DNA of 64,000 nt from Dermanyssus gallinae (taxonomy: Eukaryota; Arthropoda; Arachnida; Mesostigmata; Dermanyssidae). The notes beneath the pieces were generated by a model, which had not been told where the DNA came from, did not search any database, and was given only the letters and a program-made list of their open reading frames with translations. Where the stretch lies: the NCBI GenBank assembly GCA_003439945.1, contig QVRM01002067.1:2826501-2890500 (forward strand), given 5' to 3'. Below are positions 11,111 to 22,813 of this stretch, piece after piece (within the stretch, counting starts at the first letter, position 1; every line of letters starts with the position of its first letter). Position numbers and translations under genes: made by a program.

Positions 11111-11689
11111 ATATGAAGCACAACGTCTGCATAAAAGTTGAGCAAGGTAATGGCAACCGCATTAAAAATTGGCGAAAGTAGAGCTCGACAGACTGACAAG
11201 AAAAAACTTCCATTGGCGGCATAAACGCATGGCGCGGATTGTAACCGCACGGGTTTGCAGGTGTCAGGACAAGCCCATCGAATCGGTTAAGAAACCCGTA
11301 AGTGACCTCGGCCAAATGGTCCGACAGGCACTCGCCACTTTTTCTGGGAGATCTGGTTCACTAGAGAGTGAAGCCTAACGGGGAGTTGTGTTTAATGGGT
11401 TGGCATCTCAGCGGATTAACGTACCGCCGCTGAGATTGAGCCCCTTACTGCTCGTGGAAGAATGTAACATACCCTATTTAGAGCGACTGTGCATAACTGC
11501 ATTTTATTATTATATCCTCCTCCCAAGAAATAAAAAGGTGTTCCAAGCGTTCTGAAGGACCTTGTGTATGTTACTGAATAGGACTATGTCATCTACATAT
11601 ATCAGTATACCGACGATGTTGTAGAGATATTTGAGCTATTCTGGAAAGTCACTCTGGGAAATGGGAAAAAAATATATATATATATAATC
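11111..11689. other. spacer with an unassigned open frame
   Basis: The plus-strand frame 11169-11378 (69 codons) is basic and unrecognised. A short inverted repeat around CATCTCAGCGG...CCGCTGAGAT lies at 11405-11437. A short (TA)n ends the interval. Confidence 0.35.
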
Positions 11690-11815
11690 CAAAGATCTGT
11701 CCCTGGAAATCCAAAGAGGTAACGCAACCTCAGTGCTCGGAACTATGAGAGACTGGATGGACCCGGACCTTCGCGCTAGAGGGCGGGCAGGACTTTTTCA
11801 CAGGCATGAGCGATA
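11690..11815 (+). pseudogene. R2-like LINE, last ~40 codons
   Basis: The frame reads SKDLSLEIQRGNATSVLGTM and then MRDWMDPDLRARGR before a TAG. IQRGNATSVLG is the conserved C-terminal block of the R2-like elements seen at 8.7, 19.2 and 41.7 kb. Everything upstream is missing: an extreme 5' truncation directly after a (TA)n tract. Confidence 0.65.
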
Positions 11816-11879
11816 GAGCGGCTACGGCACGCAGAAGGAGCAACTAGATCGACGAGCAGCAACGTCGTGAAGCATTATA

Positions 11880-13060
11880 TATTCTTCTACATAAACCAAA
11901 AATGTATCTCTTGCCATATTGGTTTATCACCGAAACCTAATGCCTCAGCTATGGACACTGTTCTTACTTCTCCTAGCTCGTCGCACTTCAGCACGATATG
12001 TTCGATGGGTTCTTCTTCTATATCACACGCTCTACACCGAACGCTCTCATTTTCCGAGTATTTGGCCGCCAGCAGTCGGATGTTGAGCATACCGGCCCTA
12101 CAGTCACCGAACAGCCCGGACGCTTGCGACTTCGAATAGATAATATCTTTTCGGCCGTATTCCTTTTTGTTGCCTGTACAATTGCAAGGATGTCTTTTTT
12201 TCTATATCCTCTCTCCATCTTTCTTCGGCTTTTTTGTCAATTTTCTTCTTCACATCTTTGGTTATCTGTTTATTTGTTATTACCTCGTGTTCTTCAAAAT
12301 CCATCGTATTGCACTTAAATTTGCGTTTAAGGAACTTTAGCCGTCTATTCCATTTGCTTGTATTTTTTCGCTCAGTTTTGCTGTGATCAGTTTGGCTGCC
12401 CTGTTTTGCTCTTTCTCACTTGCGGCTATGTTTTTTAGACGGTTTACATACGATATCTTTGTTTGTGCTTCCCTTGCCCAGAAGCTGGAAACTCCGAGTT
12501 CCCCTTCGATAAATTGTGCTGCACATGTATACCTACATTGCATTGCATGTCGGCCAATTGCACGTTGTATTGTGTCCAATCTGTTTACCATGCTTGCGTC
12601 TAAACTCACAATAGCGTTAGCGTACGTCACTGTTGGCACAAACATGCTTTTCCAAAGCTCTTTAGCCACCATAAATCTATTGCAACTCCACAAAGCCTTC
12701 TTTCTTACAATCTTTTGTCCAATTTCAGCTTGTTCTCTTCTTATTGCATGCTCAGCTTTAAAAATATCTGGACTGTTTTTTTTATTATAACCCTTAAGTA
12801 TTTGTATGTGTTTTTATATTCTATTTCCTTTCCCTGTATCTGTAGCGGCATATCTCTAATACCCCCGGAAAATATTACATTGACACATTTCTTTTCGTTG
12901 AACTCCTGTCCAATATTTTGCACCGTTTCTCCGCACATTGTTAACATTTTTTGCATTTGGTCAACACCTTCCGCTAAAATCACCATGTCGTCTGCAAACA
13001 ACAGAACACACGGTCGGAGGGATACTATATCATCACCTCTAGCGTATACCATTTTAAAAC
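11880..13060 (-). mobile_element. LINE remnant of uncertain clade (RT to C-terminal zinc knuckle)
   Basis: In minus-strand order, the first frame (12741-13052) has VLLFADDMVILAEG, i.e. RT motif C with FADD. The second (12337-12693) has the thumb and connection region (LWKSMFVPTVTYA, RLDTIQRAIGRHAM, IEGELGVSSFWAREA). The third (11887-12090) has a cysteine cluster CRACDIEEEPIEHIVLKC. At least two frameshifts separate them. The part upstream of motif C is absent, so the copy is 5'-truncated near 13.06 kb. The clade cannot be assigned by eye; it is neither the R2-like nor the R1-like type. Confidence 0.75.
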
Positions 13061-14194
13061 AAGATTCGATTCATACACGCGACATACGCTATCCATATGG
13101 ATTTGTGCCTTCTAAGGCCCGCTGCTTCCCGAAATGATGTATTTTCTCCCAATATATATATATATATATTTTTTTTTGTCATGATATAACTGGACTCGAC
13201 ATCTGCCGGTGTTACATACGCTAACACAATTTTAAGTGCTACTAAGTTTTCCGCTTTTATTTACACATATACTTATCATCTAGCTCATAAACATTTCTGT
13301 TTCTCAGCGCGCGGTGAGACATCGTTTTTGTTTCCCGCACCATCTGGTTCTTTTTATTTATTCAAAATGTCGCATTTTTGGGCGGTCACGAGACAGGACC
13401 AGCGCTTGTATTACAAACACTCTGACCTTGTAGCAGTCATAGCCGAACCATTAAGTCTCCTGGCGCGCCGGCTTAGCTACTATCTCAAGGCACAAGGCAG
13501 GAATCATCTCTAAAGAACAGCATGGATTTCGCGTAAGACGTCCAAGAGTCATGAATTGAGTCTCTTATTTGTAGACTGCAAGGTGGCGTTAGTCACTGCC
13601 TTCAAAGGGGTTAATAGCTGCATTATTAGATTGTATTATTTTAAAAAAGTTGATTCAATAAATTACTTATTTTAATAATCACTGTATGTTTTCTTATTTA
13701 TTTTTCAATTCAATTAATTATTATTGAAATATTGGAAATCGTCATGGAGAAGCTAGCCCTTACGGGCGTGGACCGTCGCGAGCGAATACTCCTGACCGAG
13801 TTATCCTGATAACAAACTCAGTCATCCTAGATGATGGCATTTAGGAACACCGACACGCCCTGCAAACCATTAGCTATCCCCACGACGATAATATCAGCCC
13901 GAGCCTATTTTCACTCATACTCTGCGAACTGCCAGGCATTGTCAATGATAATTGCCCCTAGAATTAAAAACACTTTTAAGAAGGCTGTTTTTAATTCTAG
14001 ATCATCATCTGTCTTCTATGGGCTTGAAAATCATATTGAGGCATGCCTTCAAAGCACCGAGGGCCGGACATGTTGAAATATCTAGGGTTTCCCCAGCAAT
14101 CCTTGCGGCTGCATGGCCACTGACTCTCAGCGGTATAGTTTATCAACTATTCTCAATGAGACTTGCTCAAAGAAAATTCGATCAAAAAAGGGAT
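13061..14194. other. non-coding, nothing recognised
   Basis: A short (TA)n lies near 13153. Open frames at 13328-13513 and 13831-14197 have no recognisable domain. Confidence 0.4.
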
Positions 14195-14275
14195 TGAGTC
14201 GGCGACACCCCGATAGATGACAACCATGACTAGCGCACTAGTCCCCTAGACCACACCGCCACATTGATCATTACC
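14195..14275 (-). mobile_element. possible decayed tRNA-derived SINE head
   Basis: The minus strand reads GGCGGTGTGGTCTAGGGG, a good box A (compare GTGGTCTAGTGG in real tRNAs). About 50 nt later a degenerate box B region GGGTGTCGCCGACTCAATCC appears. No cloverleaf with a proper T arm forms, so it is not a functional tRNA. Confidence 0.4.
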
Positions 14276-14839
14276 CCTGTGCTCGCATTGCTCTCTACGC
14301 CGATGGCCTCGTGGTATTATAATATTAGAGTATTTTTACGGTATAATTTAGAGTATTTCTAGAGAGTTCCTAATGCAGCGAGTATTGATCGAGCTTTAGC
14401 GGGGAAACGCGGCGTCAGTCGAACGGTCCCTTCCCTCCGCCGAAGGGTTCCCTGAGATCCCGTAGAAATACTGATGTTCTTAATACAATTTTGAACAAAT
14501 AAATCATGTTGTTGTTGCATTTAGAGTATTTATTTATTTTATATTTAAACATATTTTCCCTCGATCGCTTGGTCGAGTGCGGACGCTTCTTTCCTGTGTT
14601 CCCGGAAAATCTAATTGTGCAGCCAATTCGAGTTTAATGATTGCGGCGCCAATTGGTGCAGTGAGACAGTGTTGAGTGACGTTTCCATAGACGCGCGACG
14701 CAAACCCGGTAGCCGTTCCACTAAACGTCAGGACCCTAACCCGTCCAGGCCAGGCCGCCTCTCGAGTGTGTTCGAAACTTTCGTTCGACAGCGTGATTGT
14801 TTACATTTTACGACCGTTTGTTTACATCATACTACAAAC
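14276..14839. other. non-coding, nothing recognised
   Basis: Could contain the true 5' end of the two-ORF LINE, but no boundary or duplication is visible. Confidence 0.35.
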
Positions 14840-14955
14840 GGTAGTCGACGACTAACACTTCAAGCGCAGTGCGTGGCGTATGCAACAGGGCCACTGACTA
14901 CGGAGTGGGAGGACCGAGTTCGAAACCAGGTCGTGTAAACAATTTTTTTTCTTCC
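14840..14955 (+). mobile_element. possible tRNA-derived segment ahead of the R2-like LINE
   Basis: GTGGGAGGACCGAGTTCGAA followed by ACCAGGTCG resembles the anticodon-to-T-arm part of the SINE at 58.5 kb (CGGGAGGCCTGGGTTCGA). A weak box A may lie at TGGCGTATGCAACAGG. It ends in T-rich sequence where ORF1 becomes open. It could be a SINE insertion or part of the LINE 5' UTR. Confidence 0.3.
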
Positions 14956-16402
14956 GAGTGCGACAGTTATTTATACAGTCGACACCGAAGAACGTCATGC
15001 CCCCGGGTCACAACCAGCTCCAATTGTTGCTTCACGCTCTCTGGACATCACTAGACTGCGCAAAGATGCAGCACCTGGAAATGAATCACCGAGCAGTACA
15101 GTGCTCAGTGGAACAGCGCCCAACGCTGTAGTGTTACCATCAGATAACCTGAAGGCCGCCCATGAAAAACCCGCTCGTGAAAACGCCACCCCGACGATGG
15201 AAAATAACACGCCTTTAGGCGTAAAGAGGAGGAAGACGTTACCCGAGACTGTAGAACAAGTTGTTCAAGACGAAGCGGTTAACAGGGACGATGATAACGG
15301 TGGATTCACAGTTCACACGTCCCGTAATGAGAAGCGCTTGGCGGCGCGAGAAGAAGAAGCAGTTGGACAAGCTTAGAGATGATCTTAACGCAGGTACCAT
15401 AGGCACCCTCAAAGTCGTCTTTCGCAGACAACCCACCGAAGATAATACGCCCGTTAACTTTGAAGAAGGGTCACTGCTTACTTTATTTAAGGCAATTCAC
15501 ACATTGTCCCCAGGACGTAGAATTTCTGGTGACAAGTCAAGTATCGCCGTTTGGACTTCTAACATAGAGTCAGCAACTTTCTTGTTGAACATCAAGCAAC
15601 TAAACGGGATACAAGTAAAGGCCTCATGCCCAGCTATAGCTTCATTCAAGGCTAGACTTCAAGGTGTTAGCATCGTTTTCACAGAGGCAGAAATCCTCGA
15701 GGAATTAAAAGACTTAGGAATGACTCAAGTTCGTCGCCTGCACGCCACTCGGGGCGATGGACGGAAGCCCTTAGACTGGGTGATACTTACATTTGACCGG
15801 CAACCACCGATCTCTATATTTCTGGGTTATAAGTCGCACGCCGTAGTGCTCGAACCGGATTAACCGATGGTCTGCTTTAAATGCCTCCGACCCGGTCATA
15901 TAGCAAGTCAGTGCAGCCTACAAAAAATCTGTCGTAGATGCGGAACCGAGGGGCATATAGCCGCTTCATGTCAAAACACGCCTCGGCGTGTTAATTGCCG
16001 TGGACCACGTCCTGCTGGAGCGTCTTCATGCCCGAGACTTTTCTTCCATAGGGAGAAGAGTAGACTCATCAGTGCGGCCCGTACACTCCAGCAGGTGAAA
16101 GTAAATCACCCCGCAGCAACTATAGAAGAAGCTTGCAAACAAGCGCATATACCGGCCGATATGGCTATTGGCCAAAAAACATATGCCGCTGCGGTAAGAG
16201 GTATAACTACCTCTAAAGATGGAAACCCATCAATAATTTTGTCTAGGCCCACAAGACGCTCACGAACCTGTCGTCACTGTCTGGCCTTCTTTCAGTAGTC
16301 AGCCCAGAGCTAGCTAAGGCGATCGAAGCTATTACTGAAGTTCTTCAGCCACTACTTGCGTTACTACCACTTGTTGAGAAGCTTAAACACATCTCGTCAT
16401 AA
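14939..16402 (+). pseudogene. LINE ORF1, gag-like protein with CCHC zinc knuckles
   Basis: The frame is open from 14939; the first in-frame ATG is near 15196, so the true start is uncertain. Near 15350 a frameshift moves the reading to 15261-15863. That part has the RNA-binding core typical of I/R1/Jockey ORF1 (FTEAEILEELKDLG..QVRRL; DWVILTFDRQPPISIFLGYK). A TAA at 15861 interrupts it; in the same frame come two CX2CX4HX4C knuckles, CFKCLRPGHIASQC and CRRCGTEGHIAASC. A last shift near 16250 leads into a leucine-rich tail (AIEAITEVLQPLLALLPLVE) ending in TAA at 16400-16402. It would coat the element RNA and chaperone priming. Confidence 0.8.
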
Positions 16403-16404
16403 TG
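16400..16404 (+). promoter_or_regulatory. TAATG stop-start overlap between ORF1 and ORF2
   Basis: The ORF1 stop TAA (16400-16402) shares its last A with the ORF2 start ATG (16402-16404). A UAAUG junction supports termination-reinitiation in the R1-clade LINE SART1. Here the same arrangement precedes an R2-type ORF2. Coupled translation is inferred by analogy. Confidence 0.65.
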
Positions 16405-19252
16405 GAAGATCACACCTACCTGCCATCCGGGAGCTCTTCAACCCCAACAGCAACGACGAGACTGCTGGTACAACCTAACATCGTAGACGCCGAACCTAGC
16501 CTAAAAGTTCCCTGCCCGGTGTGTGGCCTACTATACACCAGGCGTGGCTTACTACGACATACTAGGGCAAAACACCCGACAGCTATAGCATCGTCTCCCG
16601 ATATTGACACGAGTCACCCCGCCGATCCTTCAGTTAAAGACATCCTAGTCAAGCTTCAAGACATTAGTAAAACTTTTAAGTTAGTACGTATCACACCAAA
16701 ATCTATTAGGCATATCTTAGCCATGACCCTCACTAATGTGCTCGATGATGTGCACACTCAGAACAGTTTCCACGCTTGGTTGGCCTTATTTTCCTTCGTA
16801 CCGGTCATACTCCGCCTCCCAGCCAATAGAAATATCAACAAATCATTAGCGCAAATCATAAGGAGGAATCTCCGGGATTACGAGTGCGGCACCAGGTTGC
16901 ATAACCTGACGGCCCACAGAATCGCTCAAAGAAACGCGCGAACCCACGCTGACTCCGATGTTGCTAGAAGAGTCTTAACCAAGTTATCCGAAGGAGACGG
17001 CACCAATGCTGCTAGAATCCTAATCTCTACAGACACGTTTTCATCTGGCGAAGATACCGCCAACGCACTAAGATCGAAACACCCGTCTGCACCAGCAGTG
17101 CTTATATGGCCTGAGCCACCATCAACAGATTCTGGATCCACAGGAAAGGAAGACATTTTTGCTGCTGTTCAATCCTTTCCAAGAAGTTCCTCAGCAGGAT
17201 TAGACTTTATCCGTCCGAGACTACTAGCCGACTTGCTGTCCCCAAACCTCGGAGATACAGCCAATAAATTGGCAATATCTATCGCCAAAGTTGTTGACAT
17301 ATTGCGCTTCGGACAACCACCAGCGGAACTTTTACCTATCATTTTCGGCGCTAAATTATTTGCATTGAAAAAGAAGTGCGGCTCTATCCGACCGACAGCA
17401 TGCTCATCATGCCGACGCAAGATTGCTTCAAAGGTCAGCATAAGAGATAACACAGGACAGCTCGCACACCTAATAGACGAACGACAACTGGGGTTCTCGG
17501 TCAAAGCCGGAGTAGAAACAGCGGTTCATACAACTCGCTCTTTCCTTGCCTTCAGGACTTGCCCCACGTACTTGCTCAAGCTGGATTTTTCAAATGCTTT
17601 TAATACGATAAGAAGAGACCATTTGCTGAGGACAGTCAAGGACTCAACCCCAGACATGTACCATTATGTCGAGTCCTCATATAGACGCCCAACTTGCCTG
17701 ACCTAATAATATTGTCCGAGACAGGTATACAACAAGGAGACCCCCTGGGTCCACCTTTATTTTGCCTGGCAGTTAACGACCTGGTTAAATCGCTCGAAAG
17801 CCCGCTGAACATGTGGTACTTGGACGATGGCGTACTGGCAGGCAACGCCTCTGCAATCGCTAATGATATACAGAAGATTATCGATTTCGAGAAGTTAAGC
17901 GGCTTAGCCCTGAACCCCTCGAAATGCGAACTGTTCGTATGGAATCCTGATGCAGATTCAACAACCTCTGAGATCACGCACTGGTTACCGGGCTGCAAGA
18001 TACTCAGCTCAAACGAAGTAGAGCTCCTAGGGGTACCCCTACTTCGGGAAGGTGTCTCCCCTGTGTTGCAGAAGTGGCTGGATAAACTAAATACCGCTTC
18101 GGAGCGCCTTCCTCTGATAGGATACCATAGCGGTCTTTACCTGCTAAGGTGCTCTTACTCAGCCACACGCCTAACTCATATTCCGAGGGGTACCGAACTA
18201 CAATAACCAATCTGCTTAACATCGAACTGGACGATACAGCCAAACGACAGATGTTCTTGCCAATAGCCAAGGGGGGACTTGGCTTATCAGACCCGACAAT
18301 ATTAGCACTCCCTGCGATAGTTGCTGCCACCCATCAGGTTTCCGGCAGGGTCTGCGAGCTCCTTGACGAAGCCGGCCAGCTCGAATTTACCTCCATGCGA
18401 GATCAAGTCACGAGTAGTTTGGTCGAGGTTCTTGGAACTTCACCAAATAACGTCGCATCTCAGAGTGAATGGTCGGCCATGCTAGCCGATCAACATGCTT
18501 GTTTACTTATTGATCAAGCTGACAATGACTCTACTAGGGCTCGGCTTAGGGCAACCTCTGCAAAACATGCAAGCGATTGGCTACACGCCCTACCCAGTGC
18601 ATCGTTAGGAACCTTACTGGACGATGCCACTAGAAGAATATGTGTTGGCCTCCGACTTGGTACGCCGCTCGTTCATCCTCATATATGCCGATGCGGGGAG
18701 CCGGTGGGCATTAGAGCTCACCAAGCTCTATCCTGCGCCCTTAGTGAAGGTCGTCGACCACGTCACGCGGCTATTAACGACACAATAGCAAGGGCCTTGA
18801 GTACGGCAGGCTACCCAAGTACGCTGGAACCAACTGGACCAACCAGAAACGACGGCAAGCGTCCCGACGGGATGACTCTCATCCCCTTTAAACGAGGCCG
18901 TACCCTCATATGGGATGCCACCGTAACCGACTCACTTTCTTCCTCAATGGTCGGTTTTGGTTCACTTAGAGCTGGTCACGCCGCGACCCAAGCAGAAATG
19001 AACAAGATTAACAAATACGCCGAACTGGCAAGAGCCTATAACTTCAGCCCAGTGGCCTTCGAAACCTTGGGACCACCGGGCCCCTTGACTGAGAGAATAC
19101 TAACTAAATTGGGCGAACGATTAAAGATAACTACTGGGGACAAGAGAGCCGCACAATTTTTGCGCCAAAGACTTTCCATTGATGTCCAGCGGGGCAACGC
19201 GATCTCAATGTTGGGATCGCTTGCCGAATGGTGCACACCAGGGCTGTTATAG
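16402..19252 (+). pseudogene. LINE ORF2: C2H2 finger, RT, R2-type endonuclease
   Basis: Three frames joined by frameshifts near 17695 and 18190. The first (434 codons) has a C2H2 finger at residues 38-58 (CPVCGLLYTRRGLLRHTRAKH bar one residue) for target-DNA contact, then RT motifs including SFPRSSSAGLDFIRP and motif A LKLDFSNAFNTI. The second has motif B GIQQGDPLGPPLF and motif C MWYLDDGV. The third holds the thumb (FLPIAKGGLGLSDP), the zinc knuckle CRCGEPVGIRAHQALSC and the nuclease core KRPDGMTLIPFKRGRTLIWD (PD...D type), ending in FETLG and IDVQRGNAISMLGSL. The catalytic residues look intact; only the frameshifts disable it. Its role is to nick the target and reverse-transcribe the element RNA. 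Confidence 0.85.
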
Positions 19253-19323
19253 GCTGAAAGTAACCACGTTCACTTACACAGGATTGTAATATAAATTGAT
19301 TAATAAAAATATGCATTTAAACA

Positions 19324-19329
<6 letters not shown>

Positions 19330-19385
<56 letters not shown>
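19330..19385. repeat. (TA)n between two LINE 3' ends
   Basis: About 28 TA units separate the 3' end of the R2-like LINE (plus) from the pentanucleotide tail of the CR1-like LINE (minus). It may have grown from the tail of either insertion. Confidence 0.85.
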
Positions 19386-19387
<2 letters not shown>

Positions 19388-21738
19388 CAATACAATACAA
19401 TACAAATGTCTCCTTTATTTAAAAAAGGGGTTGAACAATGGAAATGAATTGCTCGCATTCGCGGGCAAGGCGAGCTGTTCGCCAAACAAATGAGTGGTTA
19501 ACGACTGCCACATTGGCTATCTCGTGCGGTTGAATGGAACCGCGACTCCGTAGGCTGTTTGATCGCACGTGGTAAAACTTATTAATCTGATCATTGCGTA
19601 TAAGATATTTAAAAACGCGGTAGTCAACACGACGCTGGTACTCCGCGACACTTGGGAGTACGACTTTGTCACGCGTCAAGTTGCACCTTCTTGAAACTCT
19701 CTTTAAAAACTTGTCCTGAATACGCTGCAGCAAACATATATCCTTGTCGTAAAAAGGCGTCCACACGTGAGCACAGTATGACCATTTTGGCACTACTAGG
19801 GCTTCATAAAGACGCAGGTATTTGGAGGCATCTTGCGATGAGAATACTCTTAGTATAAGATTACTTAGTCAAGAGGCAGCTTTTGCTGAACCGGCAATGT
19901 GCGCCCGAAACTTCATATGTCTATCGAACGTAACTCCTAGGTCCTTGTAGGATGTTACCTCAGGTATAGGAAAATCATTTAGCTGGTACTTGAAGTTGTC
20001 GGGAGCTGTCTTCAGGACCGCGCACTTTGGAACTAAAATTACCATATCATTTAGCTCACACCAGGTGGCAATACTATTAATGGCTGCTTGAATATTCAGG
20101 CGGTCCTCGTTTCCTCTAATCTGGGCATATATTTTTAAATCATCTGCATACATTTTGTATGTTATGTTCAGGTTGCGAAGACATACTCCCAAGTCCTGAG
20201 CAAAGATTATATACATAAGAGGGCCTAGGCAGGAGCCTTGAGGAACCCCAGAAGGGCATGGGGAGCGCTTCGAGACCGAGTCACTGACTGTTACGGCGAA
20301 GGAACGTTCCGTCAGATAAGAGTGACACCAAGCCAGGATTCGAGGGCCAATTCCTAGCGCCGCCATTTTAGATAAAAGAATCTTATGATTTACCCTGTCG
20401 AATGCTCGCGAGAAGTCAAAGTAGACCGTATGTATGGGGATGGCCCTGTTACGCGCAATAGCCCAATCGTGGCAGACCTCGAGAAGCTGAGTTCCAGTAG
20501 AGCGCCCCTTTCTAAACCCATGCTGATGAGGGTCCAAGAGTTCATAGGCGTCGAGGTAGTTATAAATTTCATCGACGATAATTTTTTCCATGATAAGGCA
20601 CGGTATAGAGCCTTGAGCTACCGGTCGGTAGTTTTCTGGAAGGGATCGCGGTCCCTTTTTGTGCACAGCCGTTACAACAGACTCTTTAAAAATTAGGGGG
20701 ACCTTTCCATCTTCGAAACTGCGGGTAAAGATCATTGCCAAAGGTTCCGCGAGGGCTAAGGCCAATTCGTTAAAGAAAATTGGCGGGAGCCCGTCGGGTG
20801 TCAGGCTGCACTTCCTCTTTGTTTCACGCAGTTTCGTGTAGATAAGCTCGGGCGTGAATACGACGTCATTGAGACAGGAATCTGTTGGCTTAGTCGCTAC
20901 AAAGCTTGAGTCGCCAGGCTGTTTGTATACAGTTTCGAAATGACGTCTCAAAACTTCTGATTTATCAGCATCTTCCACAGCTATGTGGCCGTCACAAGTA
21001 AGGGGAGCTACCCCTACCTGGAGATTTAGACGCTTCTTGGCATAGCGAAAGAAACGCTTAGCGTCATTAGGATCCAGCTTGTCTTCTTCTATACGGCGTA
21101 AGCGAGATGATGCGCGACCTAGTTTGCGGGACAGTCGTATATGCAATTCTTCAGAGAGTCCAGACAAATCACGGCTTAGACGAGCGGAAAGTCGAGCAAT
21201 ATACTCATCGATAGGGGATGATTGGGCACGATGTAGCGGCGAAAAACGATCAAGAAGGTCCAAAGATATGTTCACAAAGGTTTCATATTGTTCGTTGGCA
21301 GAAGAACATATAGAGAGAATTTGGCGCCAATCAATGGACATCAAACACGCGCCAATTGCGTCGTAGTTGGCCTTCAAGTAGTTAACCCTTGGTTGCAAGG
21401 GCATGAACGGCTTGCCTGAGACCAGTTCAAAATAAACAGCCATGTGATCAGACTTTACAGGCGAAGGGCGGACATCAATGTTAGCCACCAGATCCTCGTT
21501 ATCAGTGAGGATGAGATCTAAAACATTGCCACTTCTTGGACGAGTTGGGCAGGTGACAAGCTGAGTAAGTCCAGATTCAATGCAGAACGCCGTAAACAAA
21601 TGCTCCTTGCTATCGGGTGGTCCAGTTAGGGTCAACGGTTTCCAGACGATAGACGGAAGGTTCATATCCCCTAGCAGAAGAACGGGGTAATCGGTCTGGA
21701 CAACTTCTTCTAGAACTTCACAGAGTGATGCCATGCGC
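19386..21738 (-). mobile_element. 5'-truncated CR1/Jockey-superfamily LINE
   Basis: On the minus strand the element starts inside the endonuclease domain and runs to a 3' end that reads AAATAAAGGAGACATTTGTA and then three TTGTA-type repeats. A five-base microsatellite tail also ends the related LINE nested at 52.5-54.0 kb. The 5' cut lies close to 21738, where coding similarity stops. No duplication was found by eye. Confidence 0.8.
19419..21734 (-). pseudogene. LINE ORF2: endonuclease C-terminus plus reverse transcriptase
   Basis: One long frame with a single internal TGA at 19869-19871; the two sides are in the same frame (621 plus ~124 codons). Residues 21-26 GDMNLP, 71-76 VLDLIL and 95-97 SDH are APE endonuclease motifs V-VIII; earlier motifs are missing. 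RT follows: NYRPVAQGSIPCLIMEKI near 368, HGFRKGRSTGTQLL near 405, motif A VYFDFSRAFDRVNHKILL near 437, motif B GVPQGSCLGP at 496, motif C YADDLKIY at 529. After the stop comes the connection region (LVVPKWSYCAHVWTPFY). The frame is otherwise well kept, so this is a fairly young insertion. Confidence 0.88.
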
Positions 21739-22810
21739 TATTAGAGAATTTACGGATTTAAAACGGTTTTTGGGGATGCTGGGGAGATACAGCGAGTACG
21801 ACAGCTTGACGGTTTAACGATTAACGAAAAGCCTGCGAGGGGGAAGAGTAAAACCTTAAGAAATTAAAAGAGAAAATTACAAGGGAGATCGCCATCTCAT
21901 TGCTTTGACGTTGCTAACGCAATCAAGGGCAAAGTATCATCAATTCGCCAGACCGGCCTCTAAAAACAAAGAGTGTTGTCGTTGTCGGTGCTGCTTCCAC
22001 TTAGTCTGGCGCTGCGAGGTCTGCGAATACGCATTTACATATGTTTATAGTATGTTTAAGTATGTTTTAAAAGTTTTCATAACTACACTCTATAATTCAA
22101 ACATTAAAATGTAGTATGTACTTGCACAGAAACTGTTTGACTAGCCTAAATCAATTCAAAGTTTTCCCTACCAACGCTATATGCACGTATTCTCTCGTGA
22201 ACAATATTCTCGGTGCAAGTGTTTTCTAAGAAATTTTGATTTCATAATGTAAGGATTGCCTCTTTTGAATGGCATGCCGAGAACAGCTGATAACGGTCCA
22301 AGTAGCAATGTTATATGCATGCTCAATATGAGTGAGGTAAATGTGATGAGGATAAAGCATTTATTATTGAAACTGACTTGAGTTCAAAGGGCGAATTAAC
22401 GTTACAGTAAGCTAATACAAGGTTGCGACTTCCAAAGAAGTCAAATCAGTTTCAATGTATGAGAACAAGCTTTCAGGTTGAAGGGAAGGGAAATTACTTG
22501 TGTTACGCACGACAACTCCGATATCGAGCGTTGGGCATTTTGTGCCGCGGTATTAGTTATAGTGGAGCGCGCCAAAAGGCGCCACTCGCCTTAGATATGA
22601 TCAATATGCTGCATGCCAACGGCCTCAAGTCAAGGTTCGACGACACCACGTGCACTAACAAGTATGTGTGTAGAGAACAACAGTGAAACTTATACGTTGA
22701 ATAAACTAGGTGAAGAGGCGAGAGGTACAACTGAGAGGTGCGGCGTAGCCGTAATGTTAACTGAGATCAGACCGCATGGTTACTAGCAAACCAGCACTCA
22801 TCAGGGGTTG
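21739..22810. other. non-coding, nothing recognised
   Basis: No gene. The frame 22423-22686 (87 codons) has no recognisable motif. Confidence 0.4.
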
Positions 22811-22813
22811 TTA

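Larger units (their letters stand above)
14936..19300 (+). mobile_element. two-ORF LINE with R2-type C-terminal nuclease (near full length)
   Basis: This is a non-LTR retrotransposon of about 4.4 kb. ORF1 encodes a gag-like RNA-binding protein with CCHC knuckles. ORF2 has an N-terminal C2H2 finger, an RT and a C-terminal restriction-like nuclease domain, the R2-group layout in place of the N-terminal APE nuclease. The ORFs meet at TAATG (16400-16404). R2-group LINEs are usually described with one ORF, and CCHC ORF1 proteins usually accompany APE-type LINEs. ORF1 carries two frameshifts and a stop, ORF2 at least two frameshifts. The 3' end lies shortly after 19252, before a (TA)n tract. The 5' end is not defined. 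Confidence 0.8.
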
